DNA of 64,000 bases from Photorhabdus laumondii subsp. laumondii (GCF_003343245.1 NZ_CP024901.1:124001-188000); one strand, 5' to 3'; shown: positions 9,596 through 19,403, counted from the first letter of the stretch. Notes: generated by a model not told the origin, from the sequence alone. Numbers and translations: made by a program.

Positions 9596-12500
9596 ATGAA
9601 AGTACAGGAAGCCAAATTTTCATCTAAAGAATTTCTAAAGCGTCGTCGTCCAGAAAAATTTTCTGATTCAACGATCCGAGAGACAGGGTCTTTAGATAGA
9701 GTTGTACTTGAACATTTTCTTTCTACTCTAAATACAAGAAATCAAGAATTGCAATTCGAAGATTTTGCAAAAAGAATATGTGAGAAAATAATTTGCCCTA
9801 ATCTCCTTGAGCAGACAGGCCCTGTAGCTGGTGGCGATGGTAAAACTGACACACAAACCTTTCCAGTTTCGGAACAAAGTAAGCTTCTTTGGTTCGAAGG
9901 AGTTAATGATACATCAAATAAAGAGCGCTGGGCCTTTGCGGTGAGTACGCGTAAGGACTGGAAGAAAAAATGCCATGAAGATGTACTTAAGATAAAAGAA
10001 ACAGGGCGCGGATATACTAAAATATTTTGTGTGACGAATCAATCTGCAAAGTCCAATGTTCGTTCAGAGGTTGAGGATACACTAAAAAACAAAACTGGGA
10101 TAGATGTTCGTATATTAGATATTAATTGGTTGCTAGATCAAATATACAAAAACCATTTTGAGAAATTGGCGATTGATACACTATCAGTTCCAACGCAATA
10201 TAAAAGAGAAATTATTTTTGGGGAAAATGACTATAAGAAGAATAAGAAATATGAAGAACTAATAGAGTATATCAGAGATAAAGTAAACCCTGCTGAAATT
10301 TCATATGAGCAAGTGGATATTTTCTTAGAAGTTGCAGAGTTAAGCGCTGAGCTTGAAAAAGCGATAATTGAAACACAAGGTCTATTTGAAAGAGCGATAA
10401 AAATCTCAAAAAAATTTGGGACAAACCAACAATTGTTGGATGCTTATTATCAATACGCTTGGAAGTCCCATTTTTGGATGGAAGATTTTAACCTTTTCGA
10501 AGAAAATCTTCAATTAGCGTATGAATGTATAGCATCATCAACTAACTCCTCAAAATGGGAGAAAGTTTTAAACTTAGTAACAGTCCATAAAAGTTATATT
10601 AGACTTAACAACGCAACATCTACAATCGACATTGAGAATATTGAACGTAATATGCTCGCTAAACTAGATGAGATAGCTGACGATGAATCACGTCCCAGTA
10701 ATGCACTCACAGCGAGAACTCACAAAGCCATTTATAAAATGACAACGTTTTCAGATGTAGAAGATGCTTCGGTTGTATTTGAAGAGTTACATGAAATTTT
10801 TAAAAATAGTGGAAATTTAATAGGCTATCCCTTTGAGAAAAACTTCCAACTTTTGAACGAACTGGATGACATCTTTTTCGAGGTTGATGCATATGAAAAT
10901 TTATTAGACTATATGACTGAGCAATCCGCTCTTAGAGGCGGTGAAGTTAAAGGGGCATTATTAAATTTACGAAGAGGCATAAAGAGGATTCAAAATGGTC
11001 ACCCTTATCAGGCAATCAAGTATTTAGGAAAATCTTTTATTCCACTCTATAAAGAAGAATCACGAGATAAATTTATATTAGCATTAAAAGCTATAGCCTA
11101 TGCTTACGAATCCATTGGGTTGCTATGGAGTTCACGTTCATGCTTGCTTCTATCCGCTTCGTTGATTACAGATGACTACTGGAAGTATGATGAGATATCA
11201 TTAAAGCAGGTTGAGATTTATTATGGTTTATGCCTAACAGAAATAAAACTAGGAAAATTAGCACATGCCCTTTTATGGTATGAATTGTTTTTAATAGTTA
11301 ACCAGAATATCAGTGATAGCTCGCTCGGTGATAAAGAAAATCAACAAGTTGATTTTTACATAAGCCAGCTCATTTTGAACACTGATCTAAAACAAATAAA
11401 TCGACAGATCAATATCCCTGATGAACTTGATAGATTGGATCTTTTTGTATCATCGGGATGTCTTAAATATGCTTTAGGTTATATTGAAGAGTTTGAGCGT
11501 GAGTACGAAGTTACTGCCGATAATGATAATAATGATTTTTTGCAAAAAATACGTGACTTTGATGCAGGATTTAATAGTAAAGGTATAAAAGATAACCATG
11601 ACAAACGTGGAGTACATACATCTTTTATTTTTGGATGCGCCATAGAAATTAACTTTCCGAATCGGTCACCATTTATAGAGTTTTCAACTAATGTCTTATC
11701 ACTTTTAGAGAGTGCTTTTGCAACTTGTACGATTGATAACATCCATCTGAAAGAAGCATTTTTAAATATTGAAGTAATAGCAGATGACGAAGATGACTTA
11801 TCCTTATCACATGAAATAAATAGCAATAGTGGAAAACTAAACCTTACAATAAATTGCGCTGGTTTTGATACAAGTGATTTTAGAATCGAAGCTCAACAAA
11901 AAATCACCAATGAATTCAAGAAAATAGTATTTGATCTTCTCCCTGAATTATTTTTTATAAAAAATACAGAATACATTGAAAAAATGATCTTCGAAGATGC
12001 AGCATTCGACAGAGCAATTAGTTTCGGTGCCTGTATCAAAGCTATTGAAAATGTTCTTGGAAATGATATTGATCAAAAAATTAAGAAAATTTATTCCACT
12101 AGTGCTGAAAAGAAAACTTACCCCCTTCTAAGAGATAAATCCTGGGATAGTGAATTTCCTAAAGTGTTGGAGATCGAGGATATAAATGATCCAATATTTG
12201 GAAAAGGAAAAATGCCTGAAGAGGAACTTAATGCTGAAAATATAACACATAAAGATTATTCCATACAAAGTCTAATCAAACCTCGTCTGTGGGATAGAAC
12301 ACGCTGGAAAGGGGTGGGCTTCGTTCAAGTCAAAACATGTCACCCAGGATTATATCTTTTATTTAAAGACTCCAGTGTGGGTGAAGATATTTTTAAAGAT
12401 CTTATATCATCAGTAGGCTTGTTAGATACTAAAGCCAGATTACGGGTTTGTATTGTCAAGGGTATTTCAGTTAAAAACCCAACTCATTATAGAGTACTCA

Positions 12501-12847
12501 TATCTGAAAATATGAAGACAACCCCACGGACTAAAAGAATGACAATGATCAGTAGAATTAATACGATGACTCCCGATAGCAATGTCAATTTGGAAAGATT
12601 TATTGCTGCGTATCATGCCTGTGGAAAATTCTATCTAGGATGTGATGCGATGTTAAAAAATATTAATCCTGAACATCCACAAAAAGATAGTTTAGGTATA
12701 GAAATGAGTACGTTAGACGTTCGGTGGGCTTGGGAAATTGGATTAAATGATGTTGATTGTATTGGGGTTAATTTAGAAGAAGATGACCCCTATATTCCTA
12801 ATGATGTAACTGACGTCCCATTATTGAATTTAATAAACAGTAAATAG
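9596..12847 (+). CDS. Large protein with PD-(D/E)XK-like nuclease N-terminus, candidate phage defence
   Basis: A 1083-residue protein. Residues about 50-135 carry GPVAGGDGKTDTQTFP and then WAFAVSTRKDWKKK, the arrangement of an Mrr-like restriction nuclease domain (acidic Asp, beta hairpin, then a lysine-rich strand). The middle (about 220-640) looks alpha-helical and repeat-like, as in TPR or HEAT arrays; the C-terminal 400 residues are unrecognised. No NTPase motif was seen. It stands alone just after the island integrase, a common place for defence genes, and is markedly AT-rich. Sensing by the helical region and DNA cleavage by the N-terminus is my inference. It could also be a restriction enzyme without a methylase. 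Confidence 0.6.
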   Translation: MKVQEAKFSSKEFLKRRRPEKFSDSTIRETGSLDRVVLEHFLSTLNTRNQELQFEDFAKRICEKIICPNLLEQTGPVAGGDGKTDTQTFPVSEQSKLLWFEGVNDTSNKERWAFAVSTRKDWKKKCHEDVLKIKETGRGYTKIFCVTNQSAKSNVRSEVEDTLKNKTGIDVRILDINWLLDQIYKNHFEKLAIDTLSVPTQYKREIIFGENDYKKNKKYEELIEYIRDKVNPAEISYEQVDIFLEVAELSAELEKAIIETQGLFERAIKISKKFGTNQQLLDAYYQYAWKSHFWMEDFNLFEENLQLAYECIASSTNSSKWEKVLNLVTVHKSYIRLNNATSTIDIENIERNMLAKLDEIADDESRPSNALTARTHKAIYKMTTFSDVEDASVVFEELHEIFKNSGNLIGYPFEKNFQLLNELDDIFFEVDAYENLLDYMTEQSALRGGEVKGALLNLRRGIKRIQNGHPYQAIKYLGKSFIPLYKEESRDKFILALKAIAYAYESIGLLWSSRSCLLLSASLITDDYWKYDEISLKQVEIYYGLCLTEIKLGKLAHALLWYELFLIVNQNISDSSLGDKENQQVDFYISQLILNTDLKQINRQINIPDELDRLDLFVSSGCLKYALGYIEEFEREYEVTADNDNNDFLQKIRDFDAGFNSKGIKDNHDKRGVHTSFIFGCAIEINFPNRSPFIEFSTNVLSLLESAFATCTIDNIHLKEAFLNIEVIADDEDDLSLSHEINSNSGKLNLTINCAGFDTSDFRIEAQQKITNEFKKIVFDLLPELFFIKNTEYIEKMIFEDAAFDRAISFGACIKAIENVLGNDIDQKIKKIYSTSAEKKTYPLLRDKSWDSEFPKVLEIEDINDPIFGKGKMPEEELNAENITHKDYSIQSLIKPRLWDRTRWKGVGFVQVKTCHPGLYLLFKDSSVGEDIFKDLISSVGLLDTKARLRVCIVKGISVKNPTHYRVLISENMKTTPRTKRMTMISRINTMTPDSNVNLERFIAAYHACGKFYLGCDAMLKNINPEHPQKDSLGIEMSTLDVRWAWEIGLNDVDCIGVNLEEDDPYIPNDVTDVPLLNLINSK

Positions 12848-12865
12848 AACTGCTCGCTAGGAATG

Positions 12866-12890
12866 CCGCCTCTTAAGGAGGCGGGTTCTA
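12866..12890 (+). terminator. Possible terminator of the nuclease-like gene
   Basis: A 7-bp stem CCGCCTC / GAGGCGG with a 5-nt loop, 18 bp after the stop. The T tract is poor. Confidence 0.45.
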
Positions 12891-12903
12891 ACAAATCATA
12901 GAA

Positions 12904-14671
12904 CCGTCATTCCGCACCGTATTTCTGATTTAAAAATAATGTGATCTTACACAGGTTTTTTGTATTGATGACATCGGTGGGGTTGACGGTAATCGCCAAT
13001 TTTGATCTATTACTTTTATTTGCCGGAAAGCGAATATGTCCACACCCATACCTGCCATTAAACGTCTCGATCATCTTGGCCTTATCGCCGCTTTTTGTCA
13101 TGAAGCCGGTTTACCCCGCATGATTGATGCCATTATCCCAAAATATTCATCGCATACCGTCTCTCACGGCGACGCTTTTCTGGCGATGATCCTTAACGGG
13201 CTGGGGTTTCACAGCCGGACATTGCACATGTTTTCCGGCTTTTTTCAACATAAGCCGATTGCGCGTTTAATTGGCGCAGACATTGAAGCTGAACACCTTA
13301 ATGATGATGTGCTCGGCCGAACACTGGATGCCTTATATGAAGCGGGGGTGTCGGAAGTTTATCAGGTGCTTGCTGAGCAAGTGGTTGATAAATTAGGGTT
13401 AAATCCCGATTCCGTTCATTTGGATATCACGAGTTTTCATGTCGATGGTGACTATGACAGCGCGTTGGGAGATGACACAAAACGCATTGCACTGGTGCCG
13501 GGTTATAGCCGGGATCACCGGCCCGAACTGAACCCGGTTGTCCTTGAACTGATTTGCGAAAATCAGGCAGGTATCCCTGTCTACATGCAGGCCATGAGCG
13601 GGAATACGAATGATGCCAAAGCCTTTGCCCAGACGATCAAAACCCATATTCAATGTCTGAAAGCGGCACAAAACAGCCGCTACTTTGTGGCCGATGCCGC
13701 CCTTTATACTGAAGCCGCGATCGCTTCGCTTCATCAGCAAAAACAACGATTTATTACGCGTGTTCCCCTGACGATCAAGGAAGCTAAACAGTCTCTCCTG
13801 AACGTGACAGCGGAGCAATTCAGCCCCATCAGTGAGGGCTATTCAGGCTGCTGGGTGACGTCATCGTATGGCGGCGTTCCTCAGCGTTGGTTACTGGTGA
13901 ACAGTACGGCGGCAGAAAAACGTGAAAACCAGACTTTCCGGAAAAACACACTCAGGGAAACAGAAAACGAGTCTAAACAGTTCGACAAACTGGGCAAAAA
14001 GCCCTTTGCCTGCCGGGAGGATGCCTTACAGGCACTGCATGATTTTGAGTCTCAATGCCAGTTTATCGGCATCGCCTCGCCGGAAATTCAGGCGATTACC
14101 GCGTATGCGGGGCGCGGGAAACCCGGCAAGCATCAACCCCCCAAATCGGTTCATTATCAATTAGCCGGTCAGGCTTATACCCGGTTAGACAAGGTGAAGC
14201 AGGCCAGATTGCGGGTCGGGAGGTTTATTTTAGCGACCAATGAACGGGATGAAGGACGGCTTGATATGGCGGCGTTACTGGCTAATTATAAGGCACAACA
14301 AAAGGTGGAGCGGGGTTTTCGCTTCCTGAAAAGTCCGGAATTCCTGACGTCTGCCATTTTCCTGAAAAAACCGGAGCGGATAGAAGCGCTGTTAATGGTG
14401 ATGACATGTTGTCTCATGGTTTATGCGGCGCTGGAACATAAAATTCGCCATGAATTGAAACAAAATGTGCCGTTTTTCCCCGATATGAAGAACAAACCGA
14501 CACAATCCCCCACCGCGCGTTGGGTATTTCTGGCCTTTGAAGGGATCAGCACCTTTGAATTTCAAGAACATAAAATGGTGACAGGAATGCAATCTTACCA
14601 CCATGAGCTTTTGAGTTTATTAGGTGCACAATATAAAGCGGTTTATTCCTGAATTAGGTGCGGAATGAAGG
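12904..14671 (+). mobile_element. IS1634-family insertion sequence, complete
   Basis: 1768 bp. Terminal inverted repeats CCGTCATTCCGCACC (12904-12918) and GGTGCGGAATGAAGG (14657-14671) match at 14 of 15 positions. The element is flanked by an exact 6-bp target duplication ATAGAA at 12898-12903 and 14672-14677. It contains one intact transposase gene. Intact ends and duplication indicate a fairly recent insertion. Confidence 0.9.
13036..14652 (+). CDS. IS1634-family DDE transposase
   Basis: The 538-residue product starts MSTPIPAIKRLDHLGLIAAF, with the DUF4277-type N-terminus of this family. Candidate catalytic residues are Asp in HLDITSFHVDGDYD, Asp in YFVADAALYT and Glu in KVERGFRFLKSPEF. 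The frame is intact and the gene fills the element between its inverted repeats. It belongs to the IS4 supergroup. Confidence 0.93.
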   Translation: MSTPIPAIKRLDHLGLIAAFCHEAGLPRMIDAIIPKYSSHTVSHGDAFLAMILNGLGFHSRTLHMFSGFFQHKPIARLIGADIEAEHLNDDVLGRTLDALYEAGVSEVYQVLAEQVVDKLGLNPDSVHLDITSFHVDGDYDSALGDDTKRIALVPGYSRDHRPELNPVVLELICENQAGIPVYMQAMSGNTNDAKAFAQTIKTHIQCLKAAQNSRYFVADAALYTEAAIASLHQQKQRFITRVPLTIKEAKQSLLNVTAEQFSPISEGYSGCWVTSSYGGVPQRWLLVNSTAAEKRENQTFRKNTLRETENESKQFDKLGKKPFACREDALQALHDFESQCQFIGIASPEIQAITAYAGRGKPGKHQPPKSVHYQLAGQAYTRLDKVKQARLRVGRFILATNERDEGRLDMAALLANYKAQQKVERGFRFLKSPEFLTSAIFLKKPERIEALLMVMTCCLMVYAALEHKIRHELKQNVPFFPDMKNKPTQSPTARWVFLAFEGISTFEFQEHKMVTGMQSYHHELLSLLGAQYKAVYS

Positions 14672-14752
14672 ATAGAAAACTGCGCCTCTAATCTGAATTA
14701 ACTCGGACTCGTACTGACAGCTTCCGCACGCAGAATGTAATCGAATCTGACC

Positions 14753-14818
14753 GTCTGCTCTGAGCGACTAGAGCAGACGTAACAGCAGTTACCGGCTACA
14801 TACTGACAAAGTAGCCGG
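14753..14818. terminator. Two adjacent hairpins after the insertion sequence
   Basis: First a 9-bp perfect stem GTCTGCTCT / AGAGCAGAC (14753-14778), then an 8-bp stem CCGGCTAC / GTAGCCGG (14792-14818). They lie downstream of the minus-strand VOC gene and may terminate it, but no clear T tract is present. Confidence 0.4.
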
Positions 14819-14834
14819 AAGATAGTTTTTAGCC

Positions 14835-15229
14835 TTACTTGTTCTGATAAAGATCCCAGCGATTGCCGTAAAGGTCCTCAAATACGACAACTGTACCGTA
14901 TACCTCATCACGAGGTTCCTCAGAAAACTCTACGCCTTTTGATTTCATGGCATTGTAGTCGCGCCAGAAATCATCAGTCTGGAGAAAAAGAAATACCCTA
15001 CCGCCGCATTGGTTGCCGATGAAATCTTCTTGCCTCTCGTTGGAGGCTCGCGCCAGAAGAAGATTGCAATCGCTTTCTGGGTCGGGGAAACGACTACCCA
15101 TCGTTTCCCCGGCTGTGGAATATCCTCAACAAGGGTAAAACCCAGTTTTTCAATGTAATACTCAATTGCGCGGTCATAGTCATCAACTACTATGGCTACA
15201 TATCCCATACATCGTTTCTGAGTTCGCAT
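14835..15229 (-). pseudogene. VOC/glyoxalase-family protein, frameshifted
   Basis: The N-terminal half, from the ATG at 15229, reads MGYVAIVVDDYDRAIEYYIE and IPQPGKRWVVV. The C-terminal half, in another frame, reads FLQTDDFWRDYNAMKSKGV and VVVFEDLYGNRWDLYQ. Joined they give one vicinal-oxygen-chelate (bleomycin-resistance-like) fold of about 130 residues. The break is in a C-rich run near 15077-15090, so one base has been gained or lost; sequencing error is possible. The family covers lyases, dioxygenases and resistance proteins; the substrate cannot be told. Confidence 0.75.
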
Positions 15230-15420
15230 TTCCACTCCTATTAAAGCTTCACACATAACTAGCCTGAAACTTCTTTTTAACACAAGTAGTTGCGATTTGT
15301 AGTAAGGATTTACCCCTGGCGAAGAGATCCGCTGTTGGCACGTAGCGGATGTTGGCAATTGTAATCACCGTCAAGGTGGACATTACTGGTATTGGTGTGT
15401 GTTAATCTACGGGAAGCAGG

Positions 15421-15591
15421 TCAATAGATCGCCTTTACCATTACTCTGATTTACTATCATCAGAGAATGAGTCCTTTATTAGAAAAGCGATTGGATGGGC
15501 ACTTAAAGACTATGCCCGATGGAATCCAGAATGGATAAAAAATGTTATTTCAAAGAAGAAGGATGAATTTTCAGGCTTAACCATTCGTTAA
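15421..15591 (+). pseudogene. C-terminal remnant of an AlkD-like DNA alkylation repair protein
   Basis: An open frame without a start reads SFIRKAIGWALKDYARWNPE, then FSGLTIR and stop. It resembles the last HEAT-like repeat of DNA-alkylation-repair glycosylases of the AlkD/AlkC type. The first three quarters of the gene are missing. A good terminator follows at 15611. Confidence 0.6.
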
Positions 15592-15610
15592 GCATCCAAA
15601 CATCTAAAAT

Positions 15611-15636
15611 AAAAAAGCACCCGGAGGTGCTTTTTT
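15611..15636. terminator. Rho-independent terminator
   Basis: A5-6 GCACC CGGA GGTGC T6: a symmetric hairpin that can serve both the AlkD remnant and the minus-strand gene ending at 15635. Confidence 0.8.
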
Positions 15637-16231
15637 ATTTCCCAAACATTCCACCATTTTCATCAAACATCTCCAACAGTTCATGAAGTCTCATGACTTC
15701 ATCAAGAATAGGTTGAACATTATGTCTTTCCCCCAATACTTGATAAATTCCATCATTTAGATAGTAGGCTCTGAAGATGTGATGCGGCACATCTGTTTCT
15801 TCTGGCTTGTTCAAGATTAGACTTGGGAAGATATTTCCTACAATTCCACCTTCAAGATACATATCCAGTCGTTCATCAAAGTGCTCTATTGCATTTCTAA
15901 GTTTCTTATCATGCAAAGGGCTGCTTTCTGTCACATCAAAAATCTGCCTAAGAAACTCAGCACGGTTCTTATATAAAACCTTCTCACCTTTTCCACCAAT
16001 CATTGATGGAAAGAAGTACCGAGCTATAGCAGCACTATGATTGATGAAGTTTTGTAGACAGTCTAGAAGCTCATCTTTCCGATCTTGTGGCCCTAGTTTC
16101 CCTTCACTGATAGCTTGGATGTACTTAGATGCTCTATCCACGGCCTGTAGAGCCGATGTTGTATTGAACAACATAGATTGGATATAGAAGACTTGGTATG
16201 GAGGCCATAATGTTGGCTCATTTTTATCCAT
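15635..16231 (-). CDS. Unknown protein with a HEPN-like RNxxxH motif
   Basis: A 198-residue, mostly helical soluble protein. I do not recognise the family. Residues 111-118 (LRNAIEHF) fit the R-N-x(3)-H motif of HEPN domains, many of which are RNases in toxin-antitoxin and defence systems. The flanking helices (SMLFNTTSALQAVDRASKYI and FRAYYLNDGIYQVLG) would suit a four-helix bundle. A HEPN fold is inference from this motif only. It stands alone and has no obvious antitoxin partner next to it. Confidence 0.5.
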   Translation of the reverse strand: MDKNEPTLWPPYQVFYIQSMLFNTTSALQAVDRASKYIQAISEGKLGPQDRKDELLDCLQNFINHSAAIARYFFPSMIGGKGEKVLYKNRAEFLRQIFDVTESSPLHDKKLRNAIEHFDERLDMYLEGGIVGNIFPSLILNKPEETDVPHHIFRAYYLNDGIYQVLGERHNVQPILDEVMRLHELLEMFDENGGMFGK

Positions 16232-16418
16232 TATCTATCCTTTGCTAGATTGTAGTGGCATGCCGATTTTGGCCACATTAGCAGAAGTGTGGAATGTCCG
16301 CTCCTAGCACACAAGGGGCGTTCAGGCCTCTCCGGCTACCGCCTGACGGACTGCCAATTCTGGTCATAGTAAAGCACCCAGAGGAGGTTCGGTCATCTTT
16401 ATCAGTCGGCATCTATCG

Positions 16419-17661
16419 CAGGGCAAGATCGTGAATATTTTGTTAAAAAAATCAGATTTGACCGACGGTAATAGTTATGATCTCATACTCTCTTTTTGAG
16501 AGCAAAAACCCTGTGCTTTGATATTTTTACTGAACATTTCTCAGACATTCAAGATCCCCGTCAAAGCGCCAAAGTTGCCTACCCTTTATTCGATATTTTA
16601 TTTGCCTCATTGTGCGCTGTTCTGGGCGGCGCCGATGGTTGGAGTGAGATCCAAGAGTATATTGAAGGCCACCATGAATGGTTTCTTGAACATAATATGT
16701 TCAAGGAGGGGATCCCTGTTGATGACACGATTGCCCGACTTCTCTCACGGATTAATCCGGAACAATTTAATCTTTGTTTTATCAACTGGATGCGTTCGGT
16801 TCATCAGGTCACTCAGGGGGAATTAGTGGCGATTGATGGTAAAGTTTTACGGGGTGCCTATGCCCCGGGAGAACGCGGTTCGGCTCTCCACCTTGTGAGT
16901 GCTTATGCGACAGCCAATAAAATGGTCATCGGCCAGGTTAAAACCCAGAAAAAATCTAATGAAATTACCGCAATCCCGGAACTCATTAAGTTGTTGGAAC
17001 TGAAAGGCGCGCTGATTTCCATTGATGCGATGGGATGCCAAACGCAGATCGCTCAGGAGATTATTGATGCCGGCGCGGATTATTTATTAAGTGTGAAAGA
17101 CAACCAAAAACGTCTCCATCGTGCCATTCAAAAAGCCCTGGAAGCCCAGCGCGTTTTGCCCTTAACACCCGAAAAAGCGCGGATAGAACAGGGTCATGGT
17201 CGTCTGGAAATCAGAGAAAGCCATGTGCTGAATGCCGAGACATTCAAAGCCGATTTTCCGGAATGGGCGGGATTAAAAACCCTGGGTGTCACAATCGGAT
17301 ACAGGCAAGAAAACGGCAAATTGCCCAGTCTGGAGTACCGTTACTACATCAGTTCAGCCAGACTGACAGAAGAACAATTTTCTCAGGCAGTACGCAGCCA
17401 TTGGCAAATAGAGAATAATCTTCACTGGGTGCTTGATGTGACGTTTAAGGAAGATGATTGTCAAATTTACCGTGAAAATGCGGCGGAAAACATCGCGATA
17501 TTACGACGTATTTCGTTAAACATGCTGAAAAAAGAAACGAGTCAATTAAGCATCAAAGCGAAGCGTAGACGAATATGGATGAAAACCCAATTTTTGGAGC
17601 GAGTATTACAGGCGGGTTTTGCTAATGTGAGTGATATTTAATCATTCATGCGGTTGCCCTA
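16419..17661 (+). mobile_element. ISAs1-family insertion sequence
   Basis: Imperfect terminal inverted repeats: CAGGGCAAGATCGTGAAT on the left and, read inward from the right, TAGGGCAACCGCATGAAT. The element contains one ISAs1 transposase gene. No target duplication was seen by eye, so the exact ends carry a few bases of doubt. It cuts off the 5' end of the next gene. Confidence 0.8.
16496..17641 (+). CDS. ISAs1-family transposase
   Basis: A 381-residue DDE transposase: FDIFTEHFSDIQDPRQSAK at the N-terminus, ELVAIDGKVLRGAYAPGE (first Asp), ISIDAMGCQTQIAQEI (second Asp) and RSHWQIENNLHWVLDVTF (Glu). The start used here is TTG at 16496. No ATG lies in frame nearby, so the true start is uncertain. 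The remainder is intact. Confidence 0.9.
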   Translation: MRAKTLCFDIFTEHFSDIQDPRQSAKVAYPLFDILFASLCAVLGGADGWSEIQEYIEGHHEWFLEHNMFKEGIPVDDTIARLLSRINPEQFNLCFINWMRSVHQVTQGELVAIDGKVLRGAYAPGERGSALHLVSAYATANKMVIGQVKTQKKSNEITAIPELIKLLELKGALISIDAMGCQTQIAQEIIDAGADYLLSVKDNQKRLHRAIQKALEAQRVLPLTPEKARIEQGHGRLEIRESHVLNAETFKADFPEWAGLKTLGVTIGYRQENGKLPSLEYRYYISSARLTEEQFSQAVRSHWQIENNLHWVLDVTFKEDDCQIYRENAAENIAILRRISLNMLKKETSQLSIKAKRRRIWMKTQFLERVLQAGFANVSDI

Positions 17662-18423
17662 GGGGAATATGAACTGGGAGAACTGGAAAAACAATTTCAG
17701 GAACATGGAAATATATATAATAGCATCTACACAAATGAATTCTTAGTTAATAGAATCATAAAGAAAACAGAGCACTCAAAAAACCAGAATGACTCTACAC
17801 AGGCAATACTTTTAGGTACATCTTTACCAAAAAAAGTTAACACAGGTTTCAGATGCCAGATACCTTTTATTGAAGCCATTATGCCCAGAAGGATTAACAA
17901 GGGTAATTTAAAGAGATTTATAATAGATGATTTGCAGGGGAAACTTCCGATGTATATGCCAGAGATCCCGCCGTGGATAAATCTGGTAATTATTACCGAA
18001 GCAAATATCACATTCCAGAAAATGAACGGAAAAGAAACTGCTGATGTGGATGTAAACTACTGTTTTCTATTAACGCCTTTATATCCGCAGGGCGGCGGAG
18101 AACAATATTATCATCTCGATCTGATGAATATTAAATATATGCGATTTGCCGAAGTATTTAGAAAAAATGGTCGTTACAGAAAATATTTACAAATGCTCCA
18201 TATCAATGAAGCAAAAACACGTGGATCAGGAGGCTACTTTGTTGGTGTACTCAATGAACCTGTGCAAATTAAAAAGATGGTAGACATGCAAAAAGTGTCT
18301 GAAGACATTTTCAGCAATCATTATATTACCTTTGCTGACAATCAGATTATCAGCGTTAAGCTAAGAACCTTTCCAAAGCCTGAAGATCCTTTTATTAATG
18401 ACGATTCAATTTCTAAAAAATAA
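17662..18423 (+). pseudogene. Unknown gene, 5' end removed by the ISAs1 element
   Basis: The frame is open without a stop from the right end of the insertion sequence (YELGELEKQFQEHGNIYNS) through the first ATG at 17881 to the stop at 18421. That the conserved-looking reading frame continues upstream of 17881 indicates that the original N-terminus was lost. An internal start could give 180 residues (MPRRINKGNLKRFIIDDLQG). No family was recognised; it is a soluble, basic protein. The base composition is AT-rich compared with the radC block downstream. Confidence 0.55.
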
Positions 18424-18560
18424 CAGGTCTTTAATATCAGAGTGAAATGGGAGATTGTTTCTTTCACCTTCCTTAACTGTCGGGTTCATCTGGTTGCATT
18501 ATCAAACATCCCATGCCCTGCGCTAAACTGCGGCGGGGCTTTTACTTTTCAGGAGTCACT

Positions 18561-19034
18561 ATGTCTGGACTAATTTTAACTCCAGCTTTTTCGGTAAATG
18601 ATCAACGTATTATTCGACGGGCACTGCGATTGCTGGAAAAATACCAGCGCCAACCGGGAGAGCAGTTTCTTGCTGCCAGTTATACGAAAACCTGGCTACA
18701 ACTGCATCTGGCACGGCAGGAGAGAGAAGTCTTTGTCGTACTCTACCTCGATAATCAACATCGCCTGCTGGAACATGAAACTCTATTTCTCGGCACGATT
18801 AGCCATACCGAAGCACATCCCCGTGAAATTGTGAAATCAGCACTGCGCCATAACGCGGCAGCGGTGATTCTCGCACATAACCATCCGTCAGGGATTACGG
18901 ATGCCAGCAAAGCAGATCGCACTATCACTGACCGGATCGTAAATACCCTGAATCTGGTGGAAGTACGGGTACTGGGTCATTTCATTATCGGTGATGGCAA
19001 TACGCTGTCTTTTGCTGAGATGGGCTGGCTGTAA
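18561..19034 (+). CDS. RadC-family JAB-domain protein (YeeS/YkfG type)
   Basis: A 157-residue protein with the JAMM-type motif AHNHPSGITDASKADR near residue 112. It closely resembles the YeeS/YkfG proteins of E. coli CP4-type prophages, which lie in the same order before CbeA and CbtA. RadC was once linked to DNA repair, but the biochemical role of these short versions is unknown. The start at 18561 follows AGGAGTCACT. First gene of a four- to five-gene block with better GC content than its surroundings. Confidence 0.9.
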   Translation: MSGLILTPAFSVNDQRIIRRALRLLEKYQRQPGEQFLAASYTKTWLQLHLARQEREVFVVLYLDNQHRLLEHETLFLGTISHTEAHPREIVKSALRHNAAAVILAHNHPSGITDASKADRTITDRIVNTLNLVEVRVLGHFIIGDGNTLSFAEMGWL

Positions 19035-19076
19035 CACCGACTCCGCGTACTTATCTGCTCTGAATAGGAACCTACT

Positions 19077-19403
19077 ATGGAAAAAAACGATAACCCTGAA
19101 TGGGGGCTTCGGTACGATTTAATGCCTCGCTTTACCGCAAGGTTAGTACAGGAAGGCAATCGACTACATTATTTAGCTGACCGCGCCGGGATAACTGGCA
19201 CTTTCAATGAGGAAGAGTGCCACCAACTGAATGCCGCATTTCCACACTTTATTAAACAGATGGAGCTGATGCTGCTCTCTGGTGAGCTTAACTCCCGCGA
19301 TGCACACCGTGTAACGCTGTACCACAACGAACTGACCTGTGAAGCGGATACGCTCGGTAGCTGTGGCTACGTTTACATCGCTATCTATCCCACTCAACGT
19401 TAA
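19077..19403 (+). CDS. cbeA: CbeA/YeeU-type antitoxin
   Basis: A 108-residue type IV antitoxin. The family (YeeU, YafW, YfjZ) stabilises MreB and FtsZ filaments and so counters CbtA. It reads WGLRYDLMPRFTARLVQEG, LHYLADRAGITGTF and YHNELTCEADTLGSCGYVYI, as in the family. It is 23 bp upstream of the toxin start. This copy looks intact although its toxin is interrupted. Confidence 0.92.
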   Translation: MEKNDNPEWGLRYDLMPRFTARLVQEGNRLHYLADRAGITGTFNEEECHQLNAAFPHFIKQMELMLLSGELNSRDAHRVTLYHNELTCEADTLGSCGYVYIAIYPTQR

